Positions 1-11,449 of a stretch of 64,000 nt of DNA are shown here, piece by piece. Source of the stretch: Dissophora ornata (taxonomy: Eukaryota; Mortierellomycota; Mortierellomycetes; Mortierellales; Mortierellaceae); NCBI GenBank assembly GCA_025201705.1, contig MU616615.1, forward strand, positions 1,522 to 65,521, written 5' to 3'. A program made the translations under genes and the position numbers. The notes beneath the pieces are model-generated. The model worked only from the letters and a program-made list of their open reading frames with translations, made no database searches and was not told the DNA's origin. The stretch's first letter is position 1. Every line of letters starts with the position of its first letter.

Positions 1-684
1 TTTTTTTTTTTTTTTTTTTTTTTTTTGTCTTGGGTACTTCACTATATCCCTGGTTTTCATTGGTGTTGAGATGTGCATCCAATTTGGCAAAAGTGTTCAT
101 CGGCAGCAGGCGCCCTATCTTAAATTTCCCACAAATGCATTCCCACACTTGAACCGCAAGATCTGCTCTGCGGAACTATTTTCCTATTTCTGGTTGGCGC
201 CATCTGTCCGTTTCGTGTCTTTGTAGGATGGTGTATTGCTCGACTTTCCAAGAATATCCTTTTCTCGAACACATTTTAGCCAAAGAATTAAGCGCGTGGC
301 GATCTTCCTGGGCGTGGTCGCGAGAACACCGTGCCGTCCGCGCACAACCCCTCTACAGAAGTTAAGCGCTTCCGCCTCCCAGAACAAACACATGGCGCCG
401 AGGAAGAAACGAAACGGCCGCAACAGAAACCGAGGGCGAACACAAAGACACTGTTACACGAATCAGAGCGAGAGAAGAGGTGTGTTTTTAGCACTCGGAC
501 GTGAATCTTACGCCCTCGAAAGGCCAGTTGGCAATAGTCTCTCTTGTGCAAAACATTTGGCCTCGACACGCGTCATACTAAAATGCATTGTTTTAATTGC
601 CTACAGGTCTACTATGCCTTTGATGGCCTTTGAGATGTCCCGCATGTCTCTCTAATTTGTGAGCCGCCGTTCAACTAGCCATCC
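1..684. other. Intergenic region with edge poly-T tract
   Basis: The window opens with a 26-base T run. The remaining 650 bases hold only overlapping short open frames on both strands with no recognisable protein, start context or splice signals. It is presumably the 3' flank of the acetyltransferase gene to its right. I see no gene here. Confidence 0.5.
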
Positions 685-1398
685 CTAAACTCCCTGCGAT
701 CCGGTAGGTGGAACGACCAAACGTTCAAATCTCGCATACTCAATCCCCGTTGCCGGATTCCGATACGTCCCTCTCTCTTCCAATCCCATCACCTTCTCCA
801 GTCCATCCCTCTGGTCCACAACTTTGCCTCGACATTTCTCTCTGTAAAACTTCCTCAGCCCAGGATTGTTGCCTCGACAGTCCAACCTCAAATAGTTCTT
901 TCCTTTAGTTGGCACCAACTCTTCCACAAACGCCAAGACTTGCGGTACAATACCTCGACCCTGAAACTGCTTCTCTACAACCAGTCGGTGGACGTAGATG
1001 GCATCCTTCCAATGGTCAGGGCCGAGGAGCGGGACCCAGAGCATGTCATCAAAGGGATCTTCGTAGTTCAGAGCAAAGATGGCGGCGATCGTGGCGGTAG
1101 GGGTATGCTCGACGACGTATGAGCTCAGGTTCGCAATAGCGTTGGAGATGTGTAGACGAGATTCCGGGAGACGGAAGGTGCCTGGGATCCACTGGGCCAG
1201 CTTCTGAGACTCCATCCATGCTGCGGCACGCTCGAGGATGTTGATGTACTCTTCCAGCTCGTCCGGCTTGGTCTATTATTGCACAGAGAACCCTCTCGGA
1301 TGTTAAGACAGTGCTACAATTTCCCCTTGCGAAGAGAGATGCATATTTCTCAGTTGATGGACACGCACATTGCGGATGAGGAATTCCTGTTGGCTCAT
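685..1398 (-). CDS. GNAT-family N-acetyltransferase (paralogue 1)
   Basis: Two exons, complement(join(685..1272,1369..1398)), about 205 aa. The 30-nt first exon encodes MSQQEFLIRN and is spliced in phase 0 (GTGCGT donor, TAG acceptor) to an exon starting TKPDELEEY. The GNAT fold is suggested by a beta-strand with YVHRLVVEKQFQGRGIVP, which resembles the acetyl-CoA pyrophosphate-binding motif A (Q/R-x-x-G-x-G/A), followed by YLRLDCRGNNPGLRKFY, the usual motif B region. The family transfers acetyl groups from acetyl-CoA to amines; the substrate here is unknown. The gene directly downstream on the same strand map is a paralogue with the same tiny first exon, so the pair arose by tandem duplication. 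Family assignment is fairly sure; the exact start rests on alignment with the paralogue. Confidence 0.78.
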
Positions 1399-1753
1399 GG
1401 TGTGAATGTAGATTGATTTATGTGTCGAGAATTGGATTCATTGCTCCAGTGAATAACCCTCCGTTTGCTTTATACGCTTGTAAATAAGGTATTTTCGAGC
1501 GCTAATCCGGCGTAGCCTTACACAGAGATTTTGCGCCGTTTTCCCTCATAGTGAGTCACATTAAGACCCATGTTCTCCAAGGTTCTATTGCTGGAAACAG
1601 CGCCAACGATGGTTTTTGGCCCTACCCTGGCCCCATGAAGCCATTGCCCCACGGTCCAGGCGAGAGTTATGATAAGTGGACCACAAATCCAAGAATATTC
1701 AATTGCTTGGACATGTCAAGATGGATTGTTATTTTTATATTACGCGGTGTCTG

Positions 1754-2520
1754 CTACGCCCTAGGGACGACCTGTATCTCAAACCTCGCAAACTCCAACT
1801 GCCACTCCGGAACGTCAATCGTGCCCAACTCCTTCAAGCCGCCTTTACCCTTTCCTCGACACTTTTCCGCATAGAGCCGTCTCAACGGCGCATTCCCTGC
1901 CAAGCAATCCAACCGCAGGTAATGTCGTCCGGCGTCTCTGACTTTTTGTTCCACAAATTCGAAGATCCTTGGTGTCAACCCTACACCCTGGAAGGGTTTC
2001 TGGAGCACAAGTCGGTGCAGGTACAGTGCATCCTTCCAGTCTTCGACAAAGCCCTTCCAGAGGCGTTCGTCAAAGGGGTCCTGGTAGTTGATGACGAATA
2101 GACCGGCGACCTCAGCAGGTGAAGTACTACTGCCGTTATTGTTACCATTGACATTGTCACCAATGTGACTAGCACCGTTGCTGGCAGGCAAGGAGAAATG
2201 GGAGGAGGAGGAGCGATAGTCGATCATGAAGCACTGCTGGGCATCAACGGCAGTTAGGATTTGAGCGCGCGAAGTTGGGTTTCGGAACATGCCTAGGGGC
2301 CATTGCTTGATATTATTAACCATTAGCCATTCCGCAGTTGCTTCTAGGATGTCAATGAACAAATCCACTTCCTCTGGCCGCGTCTAGATATGTACAAGTT
2401 GAAAGGCAGGTAAACAAGACTGATCCCCGAGGTAGCGAGGGAACAAAAGGCAATGGAAGCCCTAGAAAGAGGAAGGGAGCGGAATCTCACATTGCGGATG
2501 GTAAAGTCGTCGAGATGCAT
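1754..2520 (-). CDS. GNAT-family N-acetyltransferase (paralogue 2)
   Basis: Two exons, complement(join(1754..2383,2491..2520)), about 219 aa. Exon 1 encodes MHLDDFTIRN, matching in length and ending the first exon of the neighbouring paralogue; the GTGAGA donor is followed by a TAG acceptor and TRPEEVDLF. The acetyl-CoA-binding motif region is YLHRLVLQKPFQGVGLTP, then HYLRLDCLAGNAPLRRLY. Unlike paralogue 1 it carries an insertion of about 25 residues rich in Ser, Asn and Gly near residues 65-90 (SSSSHFSLPASNGASHIGD), probably a surface loop. Upstream in-frame codons could extend the protein, but the short exon is supported by the paralogue. Substrate unknown. Confidence 0.78.
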
Positions 2521-2737
2521 CGAGATGGAGCTCGCTGGAATGGTTACGGCTGGACACAAAAAGAGATTCGGTTGTGTTGTGTCTGCGAACTTTATCGCCC
2601 GCACCATGCCCTGCACCTGCACACGAGTACATTAATTAACAAATAGGTGGTTCTGTTTTTCCGTGGCATTATTAGGGAGGGGAATATATTATTTTGTGTG
2701 TCTAAAAATCCAAACTATTCTTTGCTGTCCTCGCACC

Positions 2738-5454
2738 TCAAACGACCTGCGAGCTATGATCCTCACCCGAAACATCAAACTGCGAGTAGCCCTCAGAGTT
2801 CCTTGCCTTTCCTCCAACAACCCTGCCTCCGTTAGCAGCATGAGAATTATCGGGCAAAGGCGAGCCCTGGAACCGGTGGCTTCCGTAAACACTGTCCTTG
2901 TCTTCAAGTCCAATATCCACGTAGGTATCCCTCAACGCGCCATTTCCCTCTCCAGGAATAGGCATAGATTCGCCGTTGCTCAGATGCCCAAATTCGTTAA
3001 ACTTGTAAGGATCAGGGTAATCGACAGAGTCCGGATGGAGCAACTGCTGCTTGCTAGTCGCGTACCCATGGGTCAACTTTGGGCTTGAGGTCGCGCCGCC
3101 GTAGGATGGAGTCTTGTAAGAACTGGGGCTAGAAGGATCCGAGATCGTGAAACCTTTGGAGGCATGGTTCGAGAGATGCTTGTTGTAGTGTAGACTGGGC
3201 TTCGAATCGTCATTCTGGTTATCCCGGCTGGGATCGTTGCTGAAGCTATCCATGGGGTAGTGGGTATGGTTCTTGGCCGAGTTCTTGTTGGCATTGTTGC
3301 CTTGGCCCGGGTTCGAAGTGTCCTTGGAGTCGACTGTCGAGCCACTGGGTTGACGGATCGACAGCGTACGGAAACAGCAGGCGTAGAAGAACAGGAACGA
3401 GAACCGGAAGATCACTAACTCGGTGACGTAGGCAGATCTGCTCTTCATGTTCAAGCCCAAGAGCGATACAATTCTTGAGAGCAACATCAAAATGAAGAAC
3501 GAGATCATGGCCAAGTTCAACACCGTGATCATGACCAAAGCAGTGCGAGTCGTCTGTGAGACCGCGACGGTCTTAAGCGACTTGAAGAACGTAGCTGCGT
3601 AGTAAAAGATCAATATGGCCTGGAGAATGATGACAACAGGAGTCGCGTACGAGAATCCTTGTTCTCCGATAATTCGAATGGTTGGTATCGAGGGAATCAG
3701 CCAACCGATTCCATCCAAGAACGAGGAGACGACAGGGATAAAGATAGTGATATAGGAAAAGTAGGCAAAGACCCTGTTGACCTTCTTGCGCTTGATGCGG
3801 TAGATGAGATTGCCCCACATGGTAATCTGAAGTCCCAGAGAGATGAAAGGGAGCAGCAGCGAGACGTAGTAGAGAGTATTGCGCCAAGGAACTGTGACCT
3901 TGTAAGGAGCAAAGGCAATTGACAGCGGCAAAAAGAGACAACCAGGGATCAAGATCATGTACCGGCGGTAATGCTGGCTCTCTTTTGGGGCCTGAACGAT
4001 GAATGCAAGAACCCACAGGCCATAGATAAAAGTGAGGCCAGCCAAAATATCTAAACCGCGGATTGCGATGTTGAATCCGATCGAGTGCCACAAACGGTTC
4101 CATGGGCCTTCGTCCTGGGCCACCGTCGCTAGAAGCGAGTGGTTGTTGGCAGCGAGAAAAGTACTGACCAAGGCAACGTCATCGGTGCCCATGAACGAGA
4201 TATTAAGGCGGACATCTTGGTTCCAGTACTTGGCGTCCTCAACCTGGTTGAAGGGTGCGCCAAAGTCTTCGGTGCTCAAGGCATTACCATCCATGACGAC
4301 GGCTCCGACTTTGGGCAAGGTCAGATTCTGCAACTGGGTATTGAGCGAACCCAGATTGTCGAAGATCTAGTAGAGAATATACACATAGAAACATACGCAA
4401 GCGCAAGTTAAGAAGGGGGGTCAGAGGAAGGGCTCTTCTTTCTGCTATCAACGACGCTATTATCAACAACCATGACCTCCCCGCGCACTCTCTGACAAGG
4501 CACAACTTTCGCTGCTCTCTTCTCAAAACTATAACCATAAATGCAGGATAGATGGAACACTCTCTACCTTCATCATCCGCCTCACTTAGCTCTTTTTATA
4601 CTCTGCGGCTCACAGACGGGGACCTCGAAAAAAAAAACAAGTGGAGAATGAAAAACTTTGGTAGCTGAAAATCCCCTCTCCCCTCTCCCAAAAAATGGGC
4701 CACAGAAAGTCTAGGCTACCTCGCTCAAGAAAATCGGGGCTGCAGGACAGATGCGAAAGTGGAGATCGGGGGCTGCAGGATAGATGCGAAAAGGAGATGG
4801 GTGTAAAGAGCGTGAGGGAGGAGAAAGCGCCTGTCACACTTGTGTGACAGACATCCGATGACATTGTGCCGCCTCGTTTTTTTAATATGAGCAAGTTTGC
4901 ATGGGGCGTTACCCATCTCAATAAACAGAGTATGCCCGTCGGGAGACAAGAGCATCGTGTAACAAATACAAGATGGAAGTGAGGATTAAAAATATACGAG
5001 TCAACGAGGACTGGAACGCGACAGCGGATTAAATGCTTGCAACACAAACACCAAGAGGAGAGACGAAGGATGCGTGAACCAGCTACGCACGCAACTGCAG
5101 AATTAAAAAACATGAACTTACGACGTCGAATGTCGCGCACCAGTTAAGCCAGTCGTATGGAAGGACTAAGATGGTGTCGACAATGGGATTCAGGGGATCA
5201 ACGGCGGCCATTATGGCCTGGCCAGCAGGTCCCGCGGCTGAGTCGACCTGAACTGTGCAATCAGTTTGGACCTGGCCCATAACCAAGATACCGGGCAGAG
5301 AATAGTAGTCCGATTCACCTTGGTAGGGGTCCCAAGAGCGGTAGTTGACAGTGGTGGTGGCATTGATACGGACGGCCAGCGCGGCATCGACTGCAGGGGC
5401 GAGGAGACTGAGGATGGCGAGGATGACGGCGAGGAGAACAAGCTGTGGGGTCAT
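2738..5454 (-). CDS. Seven-transmembrane receptor-like protein with signal peptide and ectodomain
   Basis: Two exons, complement(join(2738..4366,5122..5454)), about 653 aa, joined in phase 0 (GTAAGT donor, CTAG acceptor) across an unusually long 755-bp intron. Residues 1-25 are a signal peptide ending near APAVDAA. The extracellular part (about 26-245) has several N-glycosylation sequons (INAT, LNIS, NHSL) and two Cys; its layout recalls PA-domain ectodomains. Seven hydrophobic helices follow between about residues 255 and 460 (for example GLDILAGLTFIYGLWVLAF and VFAYFSYITIFIPVVSSFL). A disordered Ser/Asn-rich cytoplasmic tail of about 180 residues ends the protein. The topology matches a surface receptor; ligand and coupling are unknown and no classic GPCR motif is evident. 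An extra exon inside the long intron cannot be ruled out. An alternative start lies at 5514. Confidence 0.75.
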
Positions 5455-7717
5455 GGTATTCAATCTCGGCGTTGATCGCTGCGCCGGTGTTCGGGCTGTT
5501 GTTGATGTCGACATAATATGGTTGGAAACAACGTGTGCCGCTCTGGCGAATGCGGTGCGTCCAGGGGGGTGGTGGACACAGGAACACAGGTGCGAGACCA
5601 ATCGAAACACGTCCAACCGATTCTTATTTTCACGGCTGGTAAAAACAGAAACGAGGCAATGACGATGATGGCGATCTGTCAAAAACAGGCAATCAAGGTC
5701 GTAATAAAGAAAAGAGGAGGAAACGAGCTGTTTGCGCTGGCAAAAAGATATTAGAAGGAATAGAGGGATAGAGTAGGCGTTTAAATTAGATAAGGAAACG
5801 TGATCTGATATGCCGGTGGGAGGGCGGACGAGGGACTGAGGAATCGAGTGGAATGGGAAATGAGGATTACGTCGAGGAGGAATGTCGAGGAATGGAGAAT
5901 GTCATGCAAGAAAAGAGATGGGAACCGACAAGGTGGTGGGAAAGGGGAAGAACACTTTGACGAGTGAAAGGACAGAGAGTCGAGTCAAGAGAGGGGAAAA
6001 AATGAAAATGAAATGCGACACGAAAAGGTGAACTTGTGTCGCTCGGCGGACGAACGAGCGGAAAGCAAGAAGGAGAGTGGCCAAAGTCGTCGACATAGTG
6101 CAAAGCGACCTTTCAGAGAGGACAGGGTGCCTGCCATTTCCAGGCATCTCACCGGAGAAGCCACTTTGCTAAAGTGTAATGCAAGGATTAATTTGTATTT
6201 CCGTCTCGTACCCTTCGTCAAGCAAATTGAGCGCTGCACCATGATGAATTGTCCAAAGTGGATGGTGGAACAAGTGGTTCGTTCGACTGGTTAGCGACCG
6301 AGGAAGTTTGAGGGCCTTGGTCCAGTTGATGTCTAAGTTTACTTCGAATTGAACTCAAATCCATCATCCGCATTTAATGAAGAGTATCCTGCCTTGCTTC
6401 CGTCATCAGAATCAGCAAAGAAAAAAAGAAATGAAAATCATGGAGATCCTTGCGGCATCAAACCTTCATTCTGCCTCCCCCGGAAAGGAATTCGTCGAGA
6501 ATAGTGATGGTAGCGAAAACAATTGCACAAGGTCCTTTTTACTTTTGGAACCTGCTTGTTAGTACATTTGTTCTGCGATGAGAGCCGTTGTTGCAAGGGG
6601 TATTAGATGCGAAGTCCACAATGTAGGGAGGTGTGGGACATGTACTGGTTGCAGTATGCATGGCCATTATCACCATGACCATCCACGCGTATGACTACGC
6701 GCCTCATGTGTCAAAGACGATGCACTCAGGCCACGCTGTTTATACACGACCAGATGCAATGCAGCAAAAGTATTATAATCCTCACTTGATGGATAAACCT
6801 GCACAGATGCATCTGTTTTACAGGTAACACAATGCACCCTTATTAAAATTTACCATCGCATCTCAATACTTATTTAGAAATATCTACGAAATGAGCAGCT
6901 CCAACGGCTCTAGTGAAGACAATTGTTCTACTGTGCCATGGATTATGCTCTCCCGTTAAAGGTCATTCTTCGGCGCATATTTTCCATTGTGGGCCTGGCA
7001 GAAGACTGCAATTGCTGCCAGAACAGACAAGTGGTTGCCACAGCAGCTGCCATGTGCTCCGAATAGCAATCAGGTCGATGATATTGACTGATCTTGATTT
7101 CTTTGTGAGACAGCCACGAATGTACAAATAACGCGTGAGCTAACACGCCTGAGTCGCCATAATAATCATGCTTACATGCTTTTGTTCCCGTATCCAATGG
7201 GGTGTGCCGTAGTCTGCCCGATAGTTTGCCCGATGGTCTGGGTTTCTTTTAGAAAGATACATCGAAGCGCACACAAATATGCACCTCGCTTTCTCGACAG
7301 GTGTTTGGCATGTGTAGACTTCCTGGCTCTTTTTAGGCGTTTAAGATTGGGGTCATTCCTTGGCGCTTTAAGTCGAATTGGGTTTATCCTCTTGCAGCTA
7401 ATTTTACCCGCTCGGAAAGAAAGTGAGCAACAGGCAAGCCCCTCCTCCCATGCTCTGTTTTTCATTCCATCCACAGAAGGTATTCTCAGTCTTCCTCGCT
7501 CGCTCGCTCTCGCTCTTGCTTCTATTTCTCTCCTACCCTCCCTCCTTCCTCTTTTTGACGTCTCTCTTCCTCGCCGACCTTTCCAAAGTACGCAGTCAGC
7601 TTACAAAGAATAGCGTCAATCTGCTCGACCACAATAAACAATCGTCCAATCTTCCTCCCCTCTTCACTCCCCTCTAGCACTGGGCTAGCTACTCCTTATA
7701 ACCACGACCCTTTGCAA
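5455..7717. other. Gene-poor intergenic region
   Basis: About 2.2 kb between divergently transcribed genes. It has no frame with convincing protein character. Purine-rich sequence (about 5750-6060) lies upstream of the 7TM gene on its strand, and a strongly pyrimidine-rich stretch (about 7440-7680) precedes the AIG1-like gene, as expected of fungal promoters and leaders. Otherwise I see nothing. Confidence 0.5.
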
Positions 7718-8058
7718 ATGGAAAGCACCTCACCAGATCCGTCAGCAGGAGCAACTCTACCCACCTCAAATCCCACCATGACAGCACCAGTGTCAGGCCT
7801 TCGGAAGTTCCTCCGCTACGACAGCCTTGATCTGTCTCGTGTTATCTCTTCCAACATTATCGGAGCCAACATCCTTCTGTACATCCGCTTCCTCGTCAGT
7901 CTCCATCTCTCAGCGGTCTTTATCGCAACGCTCTATGTTTCCGCCAGAGACGATGTCTTCTACATGGTGCCGACTACATTCACCAACCTCAGCAACATGG
8001 GACTCACTGCCTACTACTTGGTAAGAAAGAAAAGGTTTTCAACACACACACACACACA

Positions 8059-8100
<42 letters not shown>

Positions 8101-9006
8101 ATCACCACCGCTCCCAGTGGACCTGCCACTAACGAAAGACCGTCGATTGTCTTCATCTCAAACGCCTCAATAGACGGTAACATACCACTCACATAGTTTT
8201 GTTCGTCACAAGGACTTGAGGTCCTTGACGTCCCAACACTGGTTCCTGAGCTCGGCGCTGGTCCTCCTGTACGCCTCAGTGGTGGTCTTCCACATTGTGG
8301 TGCCAACCATCTACTGGAGCATGCTCTATGATCCCAACAACACCATGGACACTCTCAACAAGTACGTCGATTTCTCGCATCACGGCGCGGACATGCCCTG
8401 CATTCTCCTCGAGATGATCTTCAATCGTATGGAGTTGCCCTGGGTCTACATCCTTGGGCCTATTAGCATGATCATCTTGTACATGTTCTTGGCCTGGGTC
8501 TATTTCGCAGCGTAAGTTGCCAATTTTGAGGAATTTGCTGAGAACCAAATCAATTTTTACAGCGATGAGCCGAAACCATATATTCCAACGCTCACTCACG
8601 AGTCTATCTCTGTTTTTGCAGTCGCGGTGAATGGCTTTACAGTTTCTTGGACTGGTCTAAAGGTCCTGTCGCTGCAGGATGGTACATTGGACTCCTCTGC
8701 ATTTTCTCTCTGCTCTTTGTTCTCCAGAGGTACATCCATCTTGGTCGTGACGCTGCCCTGAAGCGCAGGAGAGCCGTCGTGGCGGCTCAGGATGGCACTG
8801 GCGCATTGGAGAGCAAGCAGTGCAAGAACATTGATGAAGAGCGTCAGAGTAAACCTTTCGAGCAGGAGCAGGGCCGAGTTGCCGCGCCTTTCAACGATCA
8901 AAAGGAGGAAGTGTTCGAGTCCATTGACATGACAACGGCGACCGAAGTCGTCGCACAAGAAGCTGGAGAGAAGACTGAGATCGCGGATGATGCCAATGCC
9001 GTTTAA
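7718..9006 (+). CDS. AIG1/FAR17a-like multi-spanning membrane protein
   Basis: Three exons, join(7718..8020,8213..8511,8622..9006), 328 aa. Exon junctions read ...TAYYL|DLRSL... and ...FAARGEWLY..., using GTAAGA and GTAAGT donors. About six hydrophobic helices are visible. The second half carries the order H-H, then a conserved LLEM segment (FSHHGADMPCILLEMIFNR), then WLYSFLDW and a last helix, which is the pattern I associate with the AIG1/FAR17a family of membrane hydrolases acting on branched fatty-acid esters. The C-terminal 90 residues are charged, basic after the last helix and then acidic, probably cytoplasmic. Intron 1 contains a (CA)n(CT)n microsatellite. The family call is moderate; the gene structure is well supported. 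Confidence 0.72.
8041..8099 (+). repeat. (CA)n-(CT)n compound microsatellite
   Basis: A run of about nine CA units followed by about eighteen CT units lies inside intron 1 of the AIG1-like gene, just after the donor. Its length is likely polymorphic. Confidence 0.95.
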
Positions 9007-9336
9007 GATATAAATATCAAGGCAAACGATCCTCCTCCCCTCAGAGAAGCCTATGTTGATATTCTGATATTCGCCCACGGCATACGCTTCGAGTCGTCGA
9101 GGAACACTTTTTATTATTAGACTGCATAGTTTATATATAACCATAATCGTAATTCCCAGAACGTAATTTACGCCCTTACCGGGTATCATGTAAGCTTAAA
9201 ATTGGACAGCTCTGGGGCATCAATATTGAAAGTCGTCACAATGGTGTTTATGCCTTTTATTTTTCTGTGATCTCGCTCCACACTAGAGGCTCTGACCTAA
9301 ACTTCCGAAAGATGTTTTCTTCTTGTTCAACGTGTT

Positions 9337-9371
<35 letters not shown>

Positions 9372-9634
9372 TCCACACAGCGCCAGGTGCTCGCGTTTTT
9401 TCACACTTAATGGAGAACAAATTGGGTTAGTTCTTGAGTTTCCTTTCTTGCAGGATTCAAAAGGAAGACACTATCGTTGTGAGCATCCTTTCCATGACAA
9501 AAATGAAATAATAGTAATAAAGGTTGCAAAAGTTGGACACGGTGACATTTGGTGACAACCAAAGCGATGGCCCGTTCCATAGTAGAGTCTTTGAAGACGA
9601 TAGTAACCGTTGAGTGACAAAGGACTGAGGTGTA
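9007..9634. other. Convergent 3' intergenic region with poly-A tract
   Basis: The region lies between the ends of the AIG1-like gene (+) and the F-box gene (-). It contains a homopolymer of about 31 A at 9339-9369. No coding signal is seen. Confidence 0.6.
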
Positions 9635-11206
9635 TTACGGTAAAACCTGAGAAATGATTAAACTTGATCTGTCTCGTTTACATAAAAGATCATCGACGCT
9701 TATCCAGATCCCGTCACTGGTGTGAAATTGTCCATCGACGCGTGTCAATGACAAGGATGCACACTTCACCAACTGTTTTGCAACCTCGAGGCTTAGTCGT
9801 TGACTCATGTATAACAAAAGAGTCTGCAGGTTCCTGAGCGACGCCACCATTTTTAGGAATCCAGGATGGTTCAGGTCTAATAGCAGGAATCTGGCATTCG
9901 AGGTACCGGGCAAGGCGTACGATAGCGCAATATCCAGGTACACGAGACGTTTCAAAGTCGAAAGTCGTGCATACAAATCCTCTTGATCCTTCGGCAACAA
10001 CAGATACTCGTCGTCACTTAGACCCTTCGTGGGGTCTTGGAATTCTGTTAAGATGATTCGAGTTGAGAGTGTCTTCAACTGCGTGCATATCCAGGGGTCA
10101 CCAACGCTCACGTCGTGGGCTACGAGAACAGGAACAACAAGTTCCTCCAACGCAGGAAACTTGGACAGGATAGTCTGAGTCATGGCACTTGTCACATGCT
10201 GGCACCGGTCAAATTTCAGTGAAGTGATGGTGAATTGGTGGCGCCGAATGAGAGAGTCCAGCGTCTTCAAACTGCAGTATGACGCAGCGATTTCGAGTTT
10301 ATTGAGAGAATCGATTGAGTCCAGGACGGCGGCAAGGTGGTCATCACTCCTTATGTCGATATTGAGCGACTTTAAGTTTCTCCAAAGACCACCGCCGCTG
10401 CCTCCAACAAAACCTGCGTCAATAACGGCAGTAGTTGTGACAGTTGCGGTTCGAGTTGCCGTGGCAATGGCTGGTAACAGCTTCTCAATAGATAGTGGCT
10501 GCTCCTCTCTTTCTCGCCATCCGATGGTACGTAGGTTTGGGAAGAGTTTAAACCACTCAGTCTCATAGTCCGTAGGCAGCAAAACGACGTCCATTACCAG
10601 CGAGCGCATGCGTCTGAGAGGTTTGTGACGGAGCGATTCTGGAAACGGTGCGAAGGGGAGGATGACATCCGCAAGAACAAGCTTTTTGAGATTGAGACAC
10701 ACTTGCCAAAGGCTGACAATATCATAGTGCTGTAGCGAGACATTATATAGAGCTAGGGACTCGAGGGCCATGCAGGCCGAGGCAACGTCCCAGAACTTAG
10801 TACTGAAAGCCATGTCAGCGAGAAAAAGACGGATTTCTCTAAGAGTCTGACAATGGCCTCGCACTAACAGGCACAATGTGTCCCAGTCAAAGGCGGCCTC
10901 CAAACACTCCTGAATACTGAGGAGCGCGAGACGAGGGAAGTGGGGAAGCAAGACTGATTGGAATGGGTGAAGGTTATAAAGAACAAGGTCGTAAACAAGG
11001 TCTTTGTGTTCTTCCGTGAGTGCCCAAGACGGCCCCTTGCTAGCGGAATCGACGATGGAAAGACGCTTCCAGATATGGCGGACGAAAGAGGCGTGCCAGG
11101 CTCTGCAGACACGGACACAGGAGACTAGGTCATTCTTGCCCAGGCACTCGCCGATAAGAGTGCGCAGTTCTGGCAGATCGATGGCGCGAGGCTTGGAGGT
11201 TGTCAT
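9635..11206 (-). CDS. F-box / leucine-rich-repeat-like protein
   Basis: Single exon, 523 aa from the chosen ATG at 11206. Residues 8-50 form an F-box-like motif (DLPELRTLIGECLGKNDL, then VCRAW and a following W), the Skp1-binding element of SCF ubiquitin ligases. The rest has irregular leucine-rich segments (LESLALYNVSL, LKKLVLADVILPF, LNKLEIAASYCSL, LTSLKFDRC) typical of RNI-like solenoids that bind substrates. The frame stays open upstream to 11431, but that extension is basic, lacks domain character and runs into the shared promoter of the divergent methyltransferase gene, so I prefer 11206. The substrate cannot be predicted. Confidence 0.75.
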   Translation of the reverse strand: MTTSKPRAIDLPELRTLIGECLGKNDLVSCVRVCRAWHASFVRHIWKRLSIVDSASKGPSWALTEEHKDLVYDLVLYNLHPFQSVLLPHFPRLALLSIQECLEAAFDWDTLCLLVRGHCQTLREIRLFLADMAFSTKFWDVASACMALESLALYNVSLQHYDIVSLWQVCLNLKKLVLADVILPFAPFPESLRHKPLRRMRSLVMDVVLLPTDYETEWFKLFPNLRTIGWREREEQPLSIEKLLPAIATATRTATVTTTAVIDAGFVGGSGGGLWRNLKSLNIDIRSDDHLAAVLDSIDSLNKLEIAASYCSLKTLDSLIRRHQFTITSLKFDRCQHVTSAMTQTILSKFPALEELVVPVLVAHDVSVGDPWICTQLKTLSTRIILTEFQDPTKGLSDDEYLLLPKDQEDLYARLSTLKRLVYLDIALSYALPGTSNARFLLLDLNHPGFLKMVASLRNLQTLLLYMSQRLSLEVAKQLVKCASLSLTRVDGQFHTSDGIWISVDDLLCKRDRSSLIISQVLP

Positions 11207-11449
11207 TCGGGTGATGAGTTCGTGCAAAGTGAAATCAACGCGCGAGATGAAGAGCGCCAACCCCGCCTGCACGCGTAGCGCGTGGTTCCTGGCAAACCTT
11301 CCTAGTGCGCTTAAGGGCGCATGGCAATACGCCAAATCGCGCAGAGGCCAACCGACAGCCTTCAACCTCCATGACCAACGGCAGTTCAAATCCCTCTCAT
11401 TCCTTCTCTCATCATTCCTCATCATTCTCATTCATTACCTTTCTGCTAA

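Noticed and set aside
236..655. Overlapping open frames on both strands at the left end
   Set aside because: Three frames of similar length overlap each other, none has domain-like content or splice signals, and composition is not protein-like.
4610..5140. Minus-strand frame within the long intron of the 7TM gene
   Set aside because: The flanking exons join perfectly in phase 0 without it, and the frame is Cys/Ser/Leu low-information text; an additional exon there is possible but unsupported.
11207..11431. N-terminal extension of the F-box protein up to 11431
   Set aside because: The frame is open, but the extension is Arg-rich without domain character and overlaps the promoter of the divergent methyltransferase gene; the F-box sits right after the ATG at 11206.
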